A DNA stretch of 48,167 nucleotides, taken from positions 1 through 48,167 of the forward strand of contig JAQBNU010000084.1 in assembly GCA_028288365.1 (NCBI GenBank). Direction: 5' to 3'. Of this stretch, positions 1 through 9,800 are shown one piece after another; the first letter of the stretch is position 1; each line of letters begins with the position of its first letter. Position numbers and translations under genes: made by a program. The DNA is from Chitinophagaceae bacterium. GTDB taxonomy: Bacteria; Bacteroidota; Bacteroidia; Cytophagales; Cytophagaceae. The notes under the pieces were generated by a model that had not been told where the DNA came from, did no database searches, and saw only the letters and a list, made by a program, of their open reading frames with translations.

Positions 1-225
1 GCTTATAGCAATTCTATAGAAAGTCTTTCCAATTCAAAGGAAACACATGAACTCTCTATTCAGGTGTATAATAGAAGCTTAACTGAATATCAATTAGGCT
101 CAAAACGTTATGATTCATTATTAGACATGGAGGAATCATTACAAACTGCCGAAGAGAATTACATGACATCTGTATATGATTATCTGGTGGCAAAGGTTAA
201 TCTCCTGAAATCAATAGAGCAATAA
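1..225 (+). CDS. TolC-like outer-membrane efflux protein, C-terminal fragment
   Basis: The frame is open from the first base of the window to a TAA at 223-225, so only the last 74 residues are present and the start lies outside. The fragment is almost wholly helical, with text such as VYNRSLTEYQLGSKRYDSLL followed by a second helix ending YDYLVAKVNLLKSIEQ. Outer membrane efflux proteins (OEP/TolC family) typically end this way: a helix, a short turn containing a G..RYDSLLDME-type stretch, and a last helix of the periplasmic barrel. The role would be the outer-membrane channel of a tripartite efflux or type I export system. Partner pump genes are not visible. The family assignment rests on a short fragment and could be wrong in detail. 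Confidence 0.7.
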   Translation, partial: AYSNSIESLSNSKETHELSIQVYNRSLTEYQLGSKRYDSLLDMEESLQTAEENYMTSVYDYLVAKVNLLKSIEQ

Positions 226-245
226 TATTACCATTTTAAAATCAC

Positions 246-620
246 ATGAACTCTATTATATATATAGACAAAGAACCCAACAATCTATATTCATTCCACG
301 CGTATTTCAGGCGCAAGATAGAATATGATTATTTCATGTGTATTACAGAAGAGGATGCATTCTCTCTTCTGATCGCTGAGAATATTAAAATCTTAATATG
401 TGATCAGCCAGTTCCCGAACTGACCGGTATGGAATTCCTTCAGGAACTCACAAGACACTCAAAACCTCCCATTCTTATTTCAATAAGCGGACACCACGAT
501 CTATCCAAGCTAGAAGAAGCTATGAATAAAGGAGAAATTTCTTGTTATCTAAATAAACCACTGGATTATGAAGCCTTGCATGTTATCATGCAAAAGCTAT
601 TGAGTAAAGTCGATATGTAA
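246..620 (+). CDS. Single-domain response regulator (receiver only) with altered acidic pocket
   Basis: A 124-residue protein made only of a CheY-like receiver domain. The expected phospho-acceptor is Asp53 in ILICDQPVPELTGMEFL, the conserved Lys is K104 in CYLNKPLD, and the Ser/Thr switch position is about S79-S81. The N-terminal acidic cluster reads YIDKEPNN, so the usual second Asp of a DD/DE pair is Lys9. That could weaken Mg2+ binding, although Glu10 follows directly. It starts 20 bases after the efflux gene stop, so it may be co-transcribed with it. There is no output domain, so it presumably works by protein-protein contact or as a phosphate sink. No dedicated kinase lies next to it. 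Confidence 0.85.
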   Translation: MNSIIYIDKEPNNLYSFHAYFRRKIEYDYFMCITEEDAFSLLIAENIKILICDQPVPELTGMEFLQELTRHSKPPILISISGHHDLSKLEEAMNKGEISCYLNKPLDYEALHVIMQKLLSKVDM

Positions 621-915
621 CCCTTCCTAAAAGTAGTACAGTTTAAAAAAGCTGGCACTGCAAAATAGAAGAACGGATTATCTCAACTTTAAATCGGAAA
701 ACAGAAAAAATAATTTGGTTTTTAATTAACCGAAAACACTAGCTAAGCAAAAGTCCACTTTGGTTTGAAGACATACACTGATCACTTCTTCACATCACCC
801 TGACGAAATATTCCCTACTCGCAGGGCTTCCAGGCAGCCATCGTGTGGGCAACAAGCAGCTAAAGTCCGGGTTAGTGTATAGACTACAATTATTATGTTA
901 AATAAAATAGACTGA

Positions 916-1179
916 TTAATTCTCTAGCTCTATATACACCCGAAACTTCTCCAATCGCTTGCTCTCCCTGTTTATCAATATATACAACAACACTTTCCGA
1001 TTCGCCTCATCGACGGCAAGAGAGACTTCCTGCACCACGTAACGGTGATTGTAAAAAGGGAAATACCCGTCGCCTAACAACTCTCGTATAAAGGCTTCGG
1101 CGGTATCGATATGATCGGTTTCAATGGCTTTGATGCCTACGCGCTTTCGCAGCAGCAACATCCGGACAGAAAAATTCAT
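916..1179 (-). CDS. Hypothetical small protein (87 aa)
   Basis: An 87-residue ORF beginning MNFSVRMLLLRKRVGIKAIE and ending in a strand-rich, charged segment (VLLYILINRESKRLEKFRVY). There is no signal peptide, membrane segment or recognisable domain. The composition looks like a real alpha/beta protein rather than a shadow, and no larger gene overlaps it. There is no clear ribosome binding site, which is normal for this phylum. It stands alone between the receiver gene and the chitinase, and imperfect copies of a 22-base sequence (873-894 and 1337-1359) flank it. I do not recognise a family. Confidence 0.45.
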   Translation of the reverse strand: MNFSVRMLLLRKRVGIKAIETDHIDTAEAFIRELLGDGYFPFYNHRYVVQEVSLAVDEANRKVLLYILINRESKRLEKFRVYIELEN

Positions 1180-1713
1180 GGGAGACTATGAAAAAATAAA
1201 ACATAAAAATGACGCCACAAGAATAGCATTTTCTATTCATCCGGTCAAGAGCAATAGGAAAAAAGAAGAAAAAGGGACCGGTAGTGTATGCTTACAGTAT
1301 GGATACTGTATAGTAACGGTATAGATACTGTATGGATAGTGTATGGACTACAACTATTTTTGTACAGTTCGCGGGTTAAAAGCGTCTGTTTGACATCACT
1401 TTTTGTGGATGACTGACCACTGTTTACTGACCACTGATCACTAAAAAACAGTCTCGTGATTAAAAAGCAATGAACGCTTCTCGCTTTGTTCTTAATGACT
1501 TGCTAATCAACTCCTCTCATTTCATTTTCTAACCGCAATTTCTTCCCTTCAAAAAGCCCGTTTAAGGCTTTCTCCCTTGCATTTTTCCAGCCGATCGGGA
1601 ATCAATCGCCCTGAAGTAGCTTACTTTTGGTATTAAACCAACAAAAAATAACAATATACATTGATTTAGCCCTTCGTAAGGCAAAATGAAATGTTCACTT
1701 AAACCAAAAAGCT
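1180..1713. other. Gene-poor interval upstream of the chitinase
   Basis: No convincing gene. From about 1287 to 1350 the DNA is a run of degenerate TATGGATACTGTAT units, including a perfect 8-base inverted repeat TACAGTAT/ATACTGTA at 1293-1310. A copy of the ACTGATCACTG intergenic repeat lies at 1411-1442. A weak AAAGCC/GGCTTT hairpin sits at 1553-1571 and a TACTTTTG promoter-like box at 1622-1629. The 66-residue ORF on the plus strand here overlaps the start of the minus-strand gene and has repeat-derived sequence, so I do not count it. Confidence 0.6.
1622..1629 (+). promoter_or_regulatory. Candidate Bacteroidota -7 promoter box for the chitinase
   Basis: TACTTTTG matches the TAnnTTTG -7 consensus known for Bacteroidota primary sigma factor promoters. 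It lies about 85 bases before the chitinase ATG. No good TTG element is found about 20 bases upstream, so the match is partial and the call is weak. Confidence 0.3.
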
Positions 1714-4578
1714 ATGACTCCAAACCTTCACCTCAGATGCCTGGTTTTCCTGACTTGCTTAGGAATCGCCCTGAGCGCTACTGCTCAACGCACCATCGGA
1801 TACATGCCCTATTGGGCAGGAGATGTCAGCCAGATTCAGTACAGCAAGCTCACCCATTTGAATTATGCCTTTGCTTTGCCGACTGCTAACGGAAGCATCA
1901 AAGCCATCGACGATCCGACTCGTTTTCGTTCCTTGGTTTCACTGGCCCATGCGAGCAACGTAAAAGTACTCATCTCCATCGGAGGATGGAGCGACGGCGG
2001 TACACCGTTGGATCCCACTTTTGAAACCCTTGCCGCATCAGTCTCCACACGATCCACCTTCATCACCGCTGCAATGAGTTTGGTAAGTACCTATAACCTG
2101 GACGGCGTAGACATCGATTGGGAATACCCGACCAGTGGAACAAACTCAGCTAACTATGACCTGTTGATGAGTGGTTTGTACGACCAGTTGAAACCGATGA
2201 ACAAACTCCTCTCTGCCGCAGTATCCGCCGACAGTTACAACGGTGTGGGCATTTCCATGACAGCCGTTGCTAAAATGGATTTCGTCAACGTCATGGCTTA
2301 TGATGCCAACAATTACGACCATTCTACCTTTACGTTCGCTGTAGACGCCCTAAACTACTGGGTAGGCAGAGGTGTTCCGAAAAACAAACTGAACCTGGGT
2401 GTTCCATTTTACGGCAAGTCTGCGTCCAATGGAGAAATTCCTTTCTCTACCATCCTCTCCAGCGGCGGCAGTGCCAGCCAGGATACCTTTAATGGCATTG
2501 GTTACAACGGCATCCCAACCATGAAACAAAAGGCACAATATGTCAAAGACAATGCGTACGGTGGCCTCATGATCTGGGAACTCGCAGAAGACGCAACCGG
2601 CAGCAATTCTTTGTTGACAGCCATCAGCCAGGTCTTCGGCACCGTCTCACCACCCGCCAATCAGGCGCCAGTCGTGAGTTTGACTGCTCCAACAAACGGT
2701 ACATCCTTAACCGCACCAGCTACGTTCAATCTTACGGCCACGGCATCAGACGCAGACGGTAGTGTGAGCAAAGTAGATTTCTACAACGGTACGACCTTAC
2801 TCTTTTCCGATAATACTGCACCTTATGCTTACAGCTGGACAAGTGTTACTGCCGGTTCGTATACTCTCTTGGCCAAAGCCACGGATAACGGTGGATTGGT
2901 GACGACAAGCAGTACAGTCAATGTTACCGTAACAACAGTCGCTGCCAATCAGGCGCCGGTCGTGAGTTTGACTGCTCCAACGAATGGCACATCGTTAACA
3001 GCACCTGCTACCTTCAACCTCACAGCTTCTGCTTCGGATGCAGACGGCAGTGTAAGCAAAGTGGATTTCTACAACGGTACGACCTTACTCTTTTCCGATA
3101 ACACCGCGCCTTATGCCTACAGCTGGACGGGTATAGCCTCCGGTTCGTACACCCTCTCTACCAAAGCCACGGACAACGGTGGATTGGTAACGACATCAAC
3201 GGCTGTGAGTGTTACGGTCACTTCTTCTTCCGGCAACCAGGCGCCTAGCGTGCTCATCACCGCACCGGTCAACAATGGAACCTACAATGCACCGGCAGCG
3301 GTTACCATCATGGTGAATGCTTCAGATGCAGACGGTACAGTAAGCAAAGTAGATTTCTACAACGGTGCCACCTTGATCGGTAGCGACAACACGTCTCCTT
3401 ACTACATCACCTGGTCAGGTGTAGGTGGAGGTACTTTCGTGGTCACTGCGGTAGCGACAGACAATGCCGGTGCAACTAAAACGTCTACACCCATCAATGT
3501 GGTAGTCTATGGCGCAGTCACACCGCCCGCCAATCAGCCACCGGCCGTGAGTTTGACGGCTCCTACCAACGGTACATCGCTCACAGCACCTGCTACGTTC
3601 AATCTTGCGGCCACAGCATCAGACGCAGACGGCAGCGTAAGCAAAGTAGATTTTTACAACGGTACGACCTTACTCTTCTCGGATAACACCGCGCCCTATG
3701 CCTACAGCTGGACAGGGGTAGCAGCCGGTTCCTATACCCTCTTGGCCAAAGCCACGGACAACGAAGGATTGGTGACGACAAGTACCACAGTGAATGTTAC
3801 AGCAACAGCGGTCGCTGTCAATCAGGCACCGGTTGTAAGCTTGACGGCTCCTACCAATGGTACTTCGCTTACTGTACCTGCAATCTTTAATCTCACAGCC
3901 TCTGCATCAGACGCAGACGGCAGTGTAAGCAAAGTAGATTTCTATAATGGCACTACCTTACTCTTTTCTGATAACACCGCGCCTTATGCCTACAGTTGGA
4001 CAGGGGTAGCAGCAGGTTCCTATACCCTCTTGGCCAAAGCCACAGACAACGGTGGATTGGTGACGACATCAACGGCTGTGAGTTTTACGGTGACTACTGC
4101 TGCAACAGGAACATGTACCGCTGCCTCATGGAACAGTACGGTCGCATACGTCGGCGGAAATGTTGTAGTATATGCCGGCATCAAATATAAAGCCAACTGG
4201 TGGACACAAGGCGACAGACCAGACCTAAACAATGGGGTGTACGGTACAGGTAAGGTATGGACAAGCCAGGGTGCCTGCAATTCCAGAACAGAATATGTGG
4301 ATGAGACGGATCAAGCCAATGGTACACAAACATTATCGTTAGCGCCTAATCCAGTTGAACAATCATCTACCGTTCAACTGCACCTGGAAGCCAACGATCA
4401 GGTGCAAGTGTATACGCTGGATGCCATGGGTAGAAAAATCAATGACATCTACAGCGGTGAATTGTCTTCCGGTACACATTCCTTCTCACTGGATGCGTCC
4501 ACCATGGCTCCCGGAATGTATTACCTCATCCTGAAAGGCCAACACGGTACGGTGACGAGTAAGTTTATCAAAAACTAA
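1714..4578 (+). CDS. Secreted GH18 chitinase with five Ig-like repeats, chitin-binding module and T9SS sorting domain
   Basis: A 954-residue exported enzyme that should cleave beta-1,4 links in chitin. The signal peptide covers residues 1-24, with likely cleavage after ATA before QRTIGYMPYW. The GH18 barrel spans about 25-308 and carries the family motif DGVDIDWE at 130-137, with Glu137 as catalytic acid. Five Ig-like repeats of the Big_7 type begin near residues 316, 412, 508, 607 and 703. Repeats 1, 2, 4 and 5 are nearly identical, while the third is divergent. A CBM5/12-type chitin-binding domain follows (about 801-855, with YKANWWTQGD), then a type A T9SS sorting domain (about 872-954, LSLAPNPVE... 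to the terminal KFIKN). The protein should cross the outer membrane by T9SS and be released or surface-anchored. The 1714 start is the only one giving a proper signal peptide. Confidence 0.95.
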   Translation: MTPNLHLRCLVFLTCLGIALSATAQRTIGYMPYWAGDVSQIQYSKLTHLNYAFALPTANGSIKAIDDPTRFRSLVSLAHASNVKVLISIGGWSDGGTPLDPTFETLAASVSTRSTFITAAMSLVSTYNLDGVDIDWEYPTSGTNSANYDLLMSGLYDQLKPMNKLLSAAVSADSYNGVGISMTAVAKMDFVNVMAYDANNYDHSTFTFAVDALNYWVGRGVPKNKLNLGVPFYGKSASNGEIPFSTILSSGGSASQDTFNGIGYNGIPTMKQKAQYVKDNAYGGLMIWELAEDATGSNSLLTAISQVFGTVSPPANQAPVVSLTAPTNGTSLTAPATFNLTATASDADGSVSKVDFYNGTTLLFSDNTAPYAYSWTSVTAGSYTLLAKATDNGGLVTTSSTVNVTVTTVAANQAPVVSLTAPTNGTSLTAPATFNLTASASDADGSVSKVDFYNGTTLLFSDNTAPYAYSWTGIASGSYTLSTKATDNGGLVTTSTAVSVTVTSSSGNQAPSVLITAPVNNGTYNAPAAVTIMVNASDADGTVSKVDFYNGATLIGSDNTSPYYITWSGVGGGTFVVTAVATDNAGATKTSTPINVVVYGAVTPPANQPPAVSLTAPTNGTSLTAPATFNLAATASDADGSVSKVDFYNGTTLLFSDNTAPYAYSWTGVAAGSYTLLAKATDNEGLVTTSTTVNVTATAVAVNQAPVVSLTAPTNGTSLTVPAIFNLTASASDADGSVSKVDFYNGTTLLFSDNTAPYAYSWTGVAAGSYTLLAKATDNGGLVTTSTAVSFTVTTAATGTCTAASWNSTVAYVGGNVVVYAGIKYKANWWTQGDRPDLNNGVYGTGKVWTSQGACNSRTEYVDETDQANGTQTLSLAPNPVEQSSTVQLHLEANDQVQVYTLDAMGRKINDIYSGELSSGTHSFSLDASTMAPGMYYLILKGQHGTVTSKFIKN

Positions 4579-4617
4579 GTTTAATTTGTAGAGTAAGCTA
4601 CCCGATACTTTAGTTAA

Positions 4618-4686
4618 AAACAGAGCGGAGAAAGAGCAAGAGGAAATAAAAAAACTTTCGCACTCTTTCTTCGCTCCGTTTCTTTT
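4618..4686. terminator. Imperfect hairpin between convergent chitinase and SDR genes
   Basis: The left arm carries GAGCG and AGAAAGAG blocks and the right arm carries the matching CTCTTTCT and CGCTC blocks. The right arm is followed by TTTCTTTTTTCTTCTT. The purine-rich arm and pyrimidine-rich arm resemble the hairpins at 37106-37150 and 44438-44472. It is placed to end transcription from both sides. Confidence 0.5.
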
Positions 4687-4709
4687 TTCTTCTTATGACT
4701 GACTACTGA

Positions 4710-5480
4710 TTACTTTATTTCAAACCGCACACCGCTCAGCTCTTCGCACAAAGCCAAAAACTTTTCCTGCAATACTACATCACCGGTTGCCGGAAGAAAA
4801 GGTTTTTCTTTTTGGTGGTGAAAATAACGACCACTGACCAATGCCCCTGCATCAGTACTGGTAGCGAGCCATACCTGTGTCTCTGCGCCTTTTAGCAAAT
4901 CATCCGGTGCATTGTCACCACCCATTTTTGTTGGTACCCAACCGGGATGAACCGAATTGGAATACACACTTGGCCATCTCCTGCTCACGGCATTCGATAA
5001 AAGCAAAACATGCGCTTTGGAATCGGGGTAACTTGGAGAAGCATGGGAACGCAGGCTATCTGCTGTCAAACCGATAAGGCTTGCATCTCCCTGTACATGC
5101 AGGTCTGAACTGATGTAGATCAAACGTTGAGGTTTGTGAATCAAACACGTGAGGATATAAGGAGCAAGACTATTGACGGCAAAGACCATAGGCAGCCCGT
5201 CTACCGTGCGATCGGAGCTTACCTTATAATCACCCGCATTGTGAATGATGGCATCGAAATGTCCTAGCACATTGACATCCGCAGCCAGTCTTTTTGTTTC
5301 TTCTATGCTGGACAAATCGGCAACCAATGCTTTTTCTGCACCCGGTGCTTGAGCCAACGCTTGCCTGGCACGTTCTGCGTTACGCGCATGTAACACCACC
5401 TGATGTCCTTGTTCGATCAATAACTTTGCAGCCAGTTGTCCCAATCCATCGGCTGAGCCGGTAATAAATATCCTTGCCAT
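4710..5480 (-). CDS. Short-chain dehydrogenase/reductase (SDR)
   Basis: A 256-residue Rossmann-fold oxidoreductase using NAD(P). Visible are the cofactor-binding glycine motif TGSADGLG (7-14), the structural IHNAG (79-83, a variant of NNAG), the catalytic Ser in IYISSDLH (S124/S125) and the catalytic pair Tyr151/Lys155 in YPDSK. The text HPGWVPTKMGG is typical of the substrate-loop side of classical SDRs close to the retinol-dehydrogenase/WWOX-like branch. The substrate cannot be read from sequence. The gene is a single transcription unit, convergent with the chitinase and divergent from the Ser/Thr-rich gene. Confidence 0.92.
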   Translation of the reverse strand: MARIFITGSADGLGQLAAKLLIEQGHQVVLHARNAERARQALAQAPGAEKALVADLSSIEETKRLAADVNVLGHFDAIIHNAGDYKVSSDRTVDGLPMVFAVNSLAPYILTCLIHKPQRLIYISSDLHVQGDASLIGLTADSLRSHASPSYPDSKAHVLLLSNAVSRRWPSVYSNSVHPGWVPTKMGGDNAPDDLLKGAETQVWLATSTDAGALVSGRYFHHQKEKPFLPATGDVVLQEKFLALCEELSGVRFEIK

Positions 5481-5736
5481 ACGGTTGTCTTATAATTGTC
5501 TTGACGCAATGACTGATATGTCTTCTTGTCAATAATAACAATTTTTCTCTTTTTGTTTCACACAACTTTCAACCTTCCGTGCCGTTCCACTGTGAGCATA
5601 AAACAAACCACCCCTTTTATGATAATAATCGTGTACTATTTTTCCCCTAATAGGATCAGAAATGTTATCGATAGGACGGATTCTCCAAGGCATGATCTTT
5701 GGCATTCACCAATCATTCAACTTAAACTTTATAACC

Positions 5737-6039
5737 ATGAAAAAAAGTAATTTATTCGTGATGCTATGCATCATTGGATCTTTAGGCTTACTTGGCTTTA
5801 CCAGATCTAGCTCCGATGCAGAAGCAAGCAATGCTACAACCAGTAGCACAAAATCTACCGGTACAACCAGCAACAAAAGCACATCATCCAGTACTTCTTC
5901 AACCGGCAGTACCAGTAGAACAACTTCTAGTACTACAGGCTCAACAGGTAGCACAACAAGTACTACAGGTACATCAGGTACAACAACCGGAAGCGGTGGA
6001 TCAACCGGAGGAACAGGGTCTGGTTCAACTGGAATGTAA
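5737..6039 (+). CDS. Ser/Thr/Gly-rich exported low-complexity protein
   Basis: A protein of 100 residues starting MKKSNLFVMLCIIGSLGLLG, which is a good Sec signal peptide. The rest is almost only Ser, Thr and Gly with a few Ala, Asn and Lys (for example STTGSTGSTTSTTGTSG). An upstream in-frame ATG at 5662 would add 26 residues in front of the signal peptide, so I prefer 5737. There is no lipobox Cys. The low codon complexity also leaves another frame and the reverse strand open, which produces spurious ORFs here. Such tails are often flexible linkers or O-glycosylated surfaces in this phylum, but function is unknown. A GATCTTTG sequence at 5694-5701, one base off TAnnTTTG, could be its promoter. 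Confidence 0.65.
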   Translation: MKKSNLFVMLCIIGSLGLLGFTRSSSDAEASNATTSSTKSTGTTSNKSTSSSTSSTGSTSRTTSSTTGSTGSTTSTTGTSGTTTGSGGSTGGTGSGSTGM

Positions 6040-6116
6040 GAAGCACAAAGAATTGAAATGAAACAAAAGGATGATCTATTTCTACCGATAATGAATGGAT
6101 AATGGATTTTTACTCC

Positions 6117-6124
6117 TAGCTTTG
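6117..6124 (+). promoter_or_regulatory. Candidate -7 promoter box for the receiver gene at 6165
   Basis: TAGCTTTG fits TAnnTTTG exactly and is 40 bases before the ATG, leaving a short leader. No clear TTG -33 element is present. Confidence 0.35.
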
Positions 6125-6164
6125 GGAAGCCCTATTATTCCATTACAAAATCATCACATACATT

Positions 6165-6593
6165 ATGAATAAAAACGGACCGGTAGTAATCATTGAAGAC
6201 GATGAAGACGATCAATTAATGTTGAATGACATATTCAAAACACTCAATTATAAAAATAAGATTCTCTTTTTCAAAGACGGCAATCATGCACTCGCCTACC
6301 TTAACGAAACGGAGATTGCTCCCTTTCTTATTTTGTCAGATGTGAACATGCCTAAGATTAACGGCTTTGAATTAAGAAACAAAGTGTATACCGATAAGCA
6401 ACTCCATTTGAAATGTATTCCTTATTTGTTCTTCACTACCCATTCTAATAAAGAAGCTGTGATCGACGCATACAATTTAGTGGTTCAGGGATTTTTTGTA
6501 AAACCGAACAGTTATGAAAAAATGGAAAACACCATTCGAAAAATCATGGAGTACTGGAACGAATGCATTGCACCAAGTGAATTTGATCATTGA
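6165..6593 (+). CDS. Single-domain response regulator, Rcp1-like
   Basis: A 142-residue receiver-only protein. The acidic cluster EDDEDDQ is at 11-17, the phospho-acceptor is Asp59 in LILSDVNMPKINGFEL, the switch Thr is T91/T92 in LFFTTHSN, and the invariant Lys is K113 in FFVKPNSYE. The DDEDDQLML start and long loop after the acceptor resemble the Rcp1 class that partners phytochrome-type or PAS/GAF histidine kinases. No kinase is adjacent. It is followed by a strong hairpin terminator and appears to be its own transcription unit. Confidence 0.93.
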   Translation: MNKNGPVVIIEDDEDDQLMLNDIFKTLNYKNKILFFKDGNHALAYLNETEIAPFLILSDVNMPKINGFELRNKVYTDKQLHLKCIPYLFFTTHSNKEAVIDAYNLVVQGFFVKPNSYEKMENTIRKIMEYWNECIAPSEFDH

Positions 6594-6669
6594 TATCGCA
6601 TGGTACTCAGGTTTGATCTTGGCGTCTCGACAATATCCGTTGGAATAAAACGACCGATCAACCTATATA

Positions 6670-6712
6670 TTGCACGTTGTTAATCCATCGCTTGTTGGCA
6701 TCCCGCCAACAA
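6670..6712. repeat. Partial copy of the TTGTTGGC intergenic repeat
   Basis: Contains CTTGTTGGCATCCCGCCAAC followed by AAGAAG, an 8-base inverted repeat (TTGTTGGC / GCCAACAA). This is one half of the longer element present at 27762-27848 and 39963-40049. Confidence 0.6.
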
Positions 6713-6747
6713 GAAGTAAACTTATACTTGATGTTGTATGCTGTAGT

Positions 6748-6780
6748 AAAGCCCTTCAGTTGTTACAGCTGAAGGGCTTT
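6748..6780. terminator. Strong bidirectional hairpin terminator
   Basis: A perfect 12-base stem, AAAGCCCTTCAG paired with CTGAAGGGCTTT, with a 9-base loop. It lies between the convergent receiver gene and the glucan synthase gene, and could stop both transcripts (TTTCTAGTTTTT follows on the plus strand). Confidence 0.8.
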
Positions 6781-6803
6781 CTAGTTTTTAGCAGGGCAAT
6801 TTT

Positions 6804-9800
6804 TTATAGAGATAAACCAATCGTCACTTCAACGCTGTGCTCTAATCCATCGTCGAGTAGTAAAATTTTATTTCCTTTTCCTTCTGCAGTGCCCGTCTTC
6901 CAATAGGATTCAGTGGCATAGCTCAATTGAAATACCGTGATGTGGTACATGGATTTCCCATAACGATAATCGATGGTCACCGAATGCCAGTCCATCGGAA
7001 AGCAAGGGGTAAGCACGAGAAGATCCTTTTGCAATTCCATACCCAACAGTGAACCAATGATGAACTGGTACATCCAGCCGGAAGAACCTGTGTACCAGGT
7101 CCAGCCACCTCTGCCCTGGTGTGAAGTGTTGGCATAGACATCAGCAGCCATCACATAGGGTTCTACTTTGTAGATCTTACTGGATGCTTCATCTGACGAA
7201 TGACTCAGCGGTTGCACCATGCTGAACAGTTCCCATACTTTTTCACGTTCACCCAAAGCCGCAAAGGCCATCAGTGCCCAGATGGCTGCATGCGAATACT
7301 GTCCGCCGTTTTCACGTACACCCGGTACGTAACCCTTGATATAACCGGGATTGAGACCGTCTACATTAAAAGGTGGATCAAGCAATTGAATCAATCGCAG
7401 GTCTCTTCGTACTAAATATTTATCCAGAGAAGCCATGGCAATGGTGCGTCGTTCCTGGCTTCCTGCGCCAGATAATACCGACCAACTCTGTGCAATGGCA
7501 TCGATGCGGCACTCGGTATTGTCTTTAGAACCCAATGGTGTACCGTCGTCAAAGTAGGCACGCTTGTACCATTCTCCATCCCAGCTGGAAGCCTCTATAT
7601 TCGATTGCAGCGTAGCGGCTTCTTTTTGACAGCGTTCCGCAAAGACCAAGTCTTGATGTGACGTTGCTACTTTTTCAAAATGTACCAACACATCGTACAG
7701 GAAGAATGCCAACCATACACTCTCGCCACGTCCTTTATTGCCCACCTGATCCATGCCGTCGTTCCAATCGCCCGAACCGATGAGTGGTAAGCCGTGTTCT
7801 CCGAAATGCAAACTGTGTGTGATGGCACGTACACAATGTTCGTACAAACTCGCGCTGCTATTTCCACTGACAGGAAGATCATACAAGGAATCTTCTTCGT
7901 GATTCAACAGACGACTCTCTAAGAAACCCACTGCTGTGTTTAAAATCTCCGCATCACCTGTTACACTCACGTAACGGCAGGTCACGAAAGGCAACCAGAG
8001 CATGTCATCGGAACATCGCGTACGTACACCGCGTCCTTCCGGCGGATGCCACCAGTGTTGTACATCCCCTTCTACAAATTGTCGCGAAGCACTCAATAGA
8101 ATTTGTTGACGGGCAATGGCCGGTTGTGTTTGCAACAGAGCCAATACGTCCTGCAACTGATCCCTGAAACCAAAGGCACCACCTGATTGGTAGAAGCCAC
8201 TGCGCGCAAAGATCCGGCAAGCAATGTTCTGATAGGTGAGCCAGCCGTTGGCCAGTGTATTCAGCGCCTCATCAGGTGTATGTACTTGCACTGTACTCAC
8301 CATGTTGTTCCAATACTCTTTTACCTTTTCCAACGATTGTGTGACAGCTTCCGGATGCGAGAACTTGAAGATCAAGGCGTGTGCCGATTGTGAGTTTTCT
8401 TCGTTCCCCATTTGGAAGACGATTTGCTTTTCTTCACCGTCCAATAAATCAAACTTCACCTGCAAGGCTGCACAGGTGTCCATGCCGGCGCCAATTCTAC
8501 CCGACAGTTTCTTGCGGTAAAGTGCTTGCGGATGTTTGAGATTTTTATTTCTACCGATAAATTCTGACCGGTCTGTGGTAAAACTTTGTTTGGCACCGTC
8601 TACTTTAAAGAAGGTGACACGCTCTGCAAAGGCTTGATGGTAGCGGTTTCTAAACAACAAGGCATTGCTGTTGCTGTTGTATTCGGAAAGAATATGCATG
8701 TTCGTTTTAGAACGCACATCTCCCAATACAATTTCTGAAAATCCGGTGGCAGAAAAACTGCGTTCCCTACCCGATTGATTTTTTATAGTCAACACCACAA
8801 ATTTGATGGGCAGGTCCTTGTCTACGAAAACGGTCATCTCGGAAAAGACTCCTTGTTCCTCGTGTTCAAATGTACTGTAACCAAAGCCATGTGTTGTTAT
8901 ATAAGGAGAAGTACCAATGGCAGGGAATGGTGAAGGCGACCAGAATATACCGGTCTCTTCGTCTCGCAAATAAAATGCCTCTCCTCCTACATCGCTCACC
9001 GGATCATTACTCCAGGGTGTGATGCGGTACTCGTGTGCATTGATGGCCCAGGTATAAGCAGAACCACTTTCTGAAACCACCGTACCGAAATCAGGATTGG
9101 CAATGACATTCACCCAGGGTGCAGGCGTTGTGCGGAGGTGATCCGTTTTTATTTTATAGGCTTTTCCATCCGGCGTAAAGCCACCGGTGCCATTGAAGAA
9201 CAAAAGGTCAACGGGTAGATCCAATGTACTTGGCACATGATCCATGGATAAGGATTTAATTTCCAATAGAGGCGGTAATGCTTTTTCTGTGTAATGGCGA
9301 TTGACTTGTTCGGCCAGCGTTCCTTTGTTGTCGTGAATGATGACACGCGCTACACTTTCAAACAGGATACGGTCTTCCGAAGACAATTGATCAGCAGACT
9401 TCACGAAAATAGTGCCCGGCTTATTGTGCACCGGATTGTTGCTGTTGCTGGCTTCCGAGGTGATGAGTCCCAGGATCTGGTCTTGCAACAACTGACGGTA
9501 AGAGCCATAATCTTCGTTCCATATCACCAGATCAACCGCCAAACCTTTCAGTCTCCAGTAGGCATGAGCCTGTATCATCTGTTTCACCAAATCCATGCTT
9601 TCTGTATCGTAGACATGCAACAACACAATCGGTATATCTCCGGATACCGAATGACTCCACAAGCCTGACTGGCCGCGGACATTCGATTGTATCACCGAAG
9701 CTTCAGCACGCAGGTCGGGGTTATTGTAAATGATAGAAGAAGCCAGACGATCGTACAATTGTGCATCCGCTTCCGTCGCGTTGATCTGTCGCAACAAGAC

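Noticed and set aside
2658..4110. The chitinase repeats as a possible CRISPR or VNTR locus
   Set aside because: The repeat unit is about 288 bases, in frame, and codes for Ig-like domains.
5706..6061. Alternative ORFs in two other frames over the Ser/Thr/Gly gene
   Set aside because: Opened by the low-complexity codons. Neither has a plausible start context or signal, and the forward S/T/G frame has a clear signal peptide.
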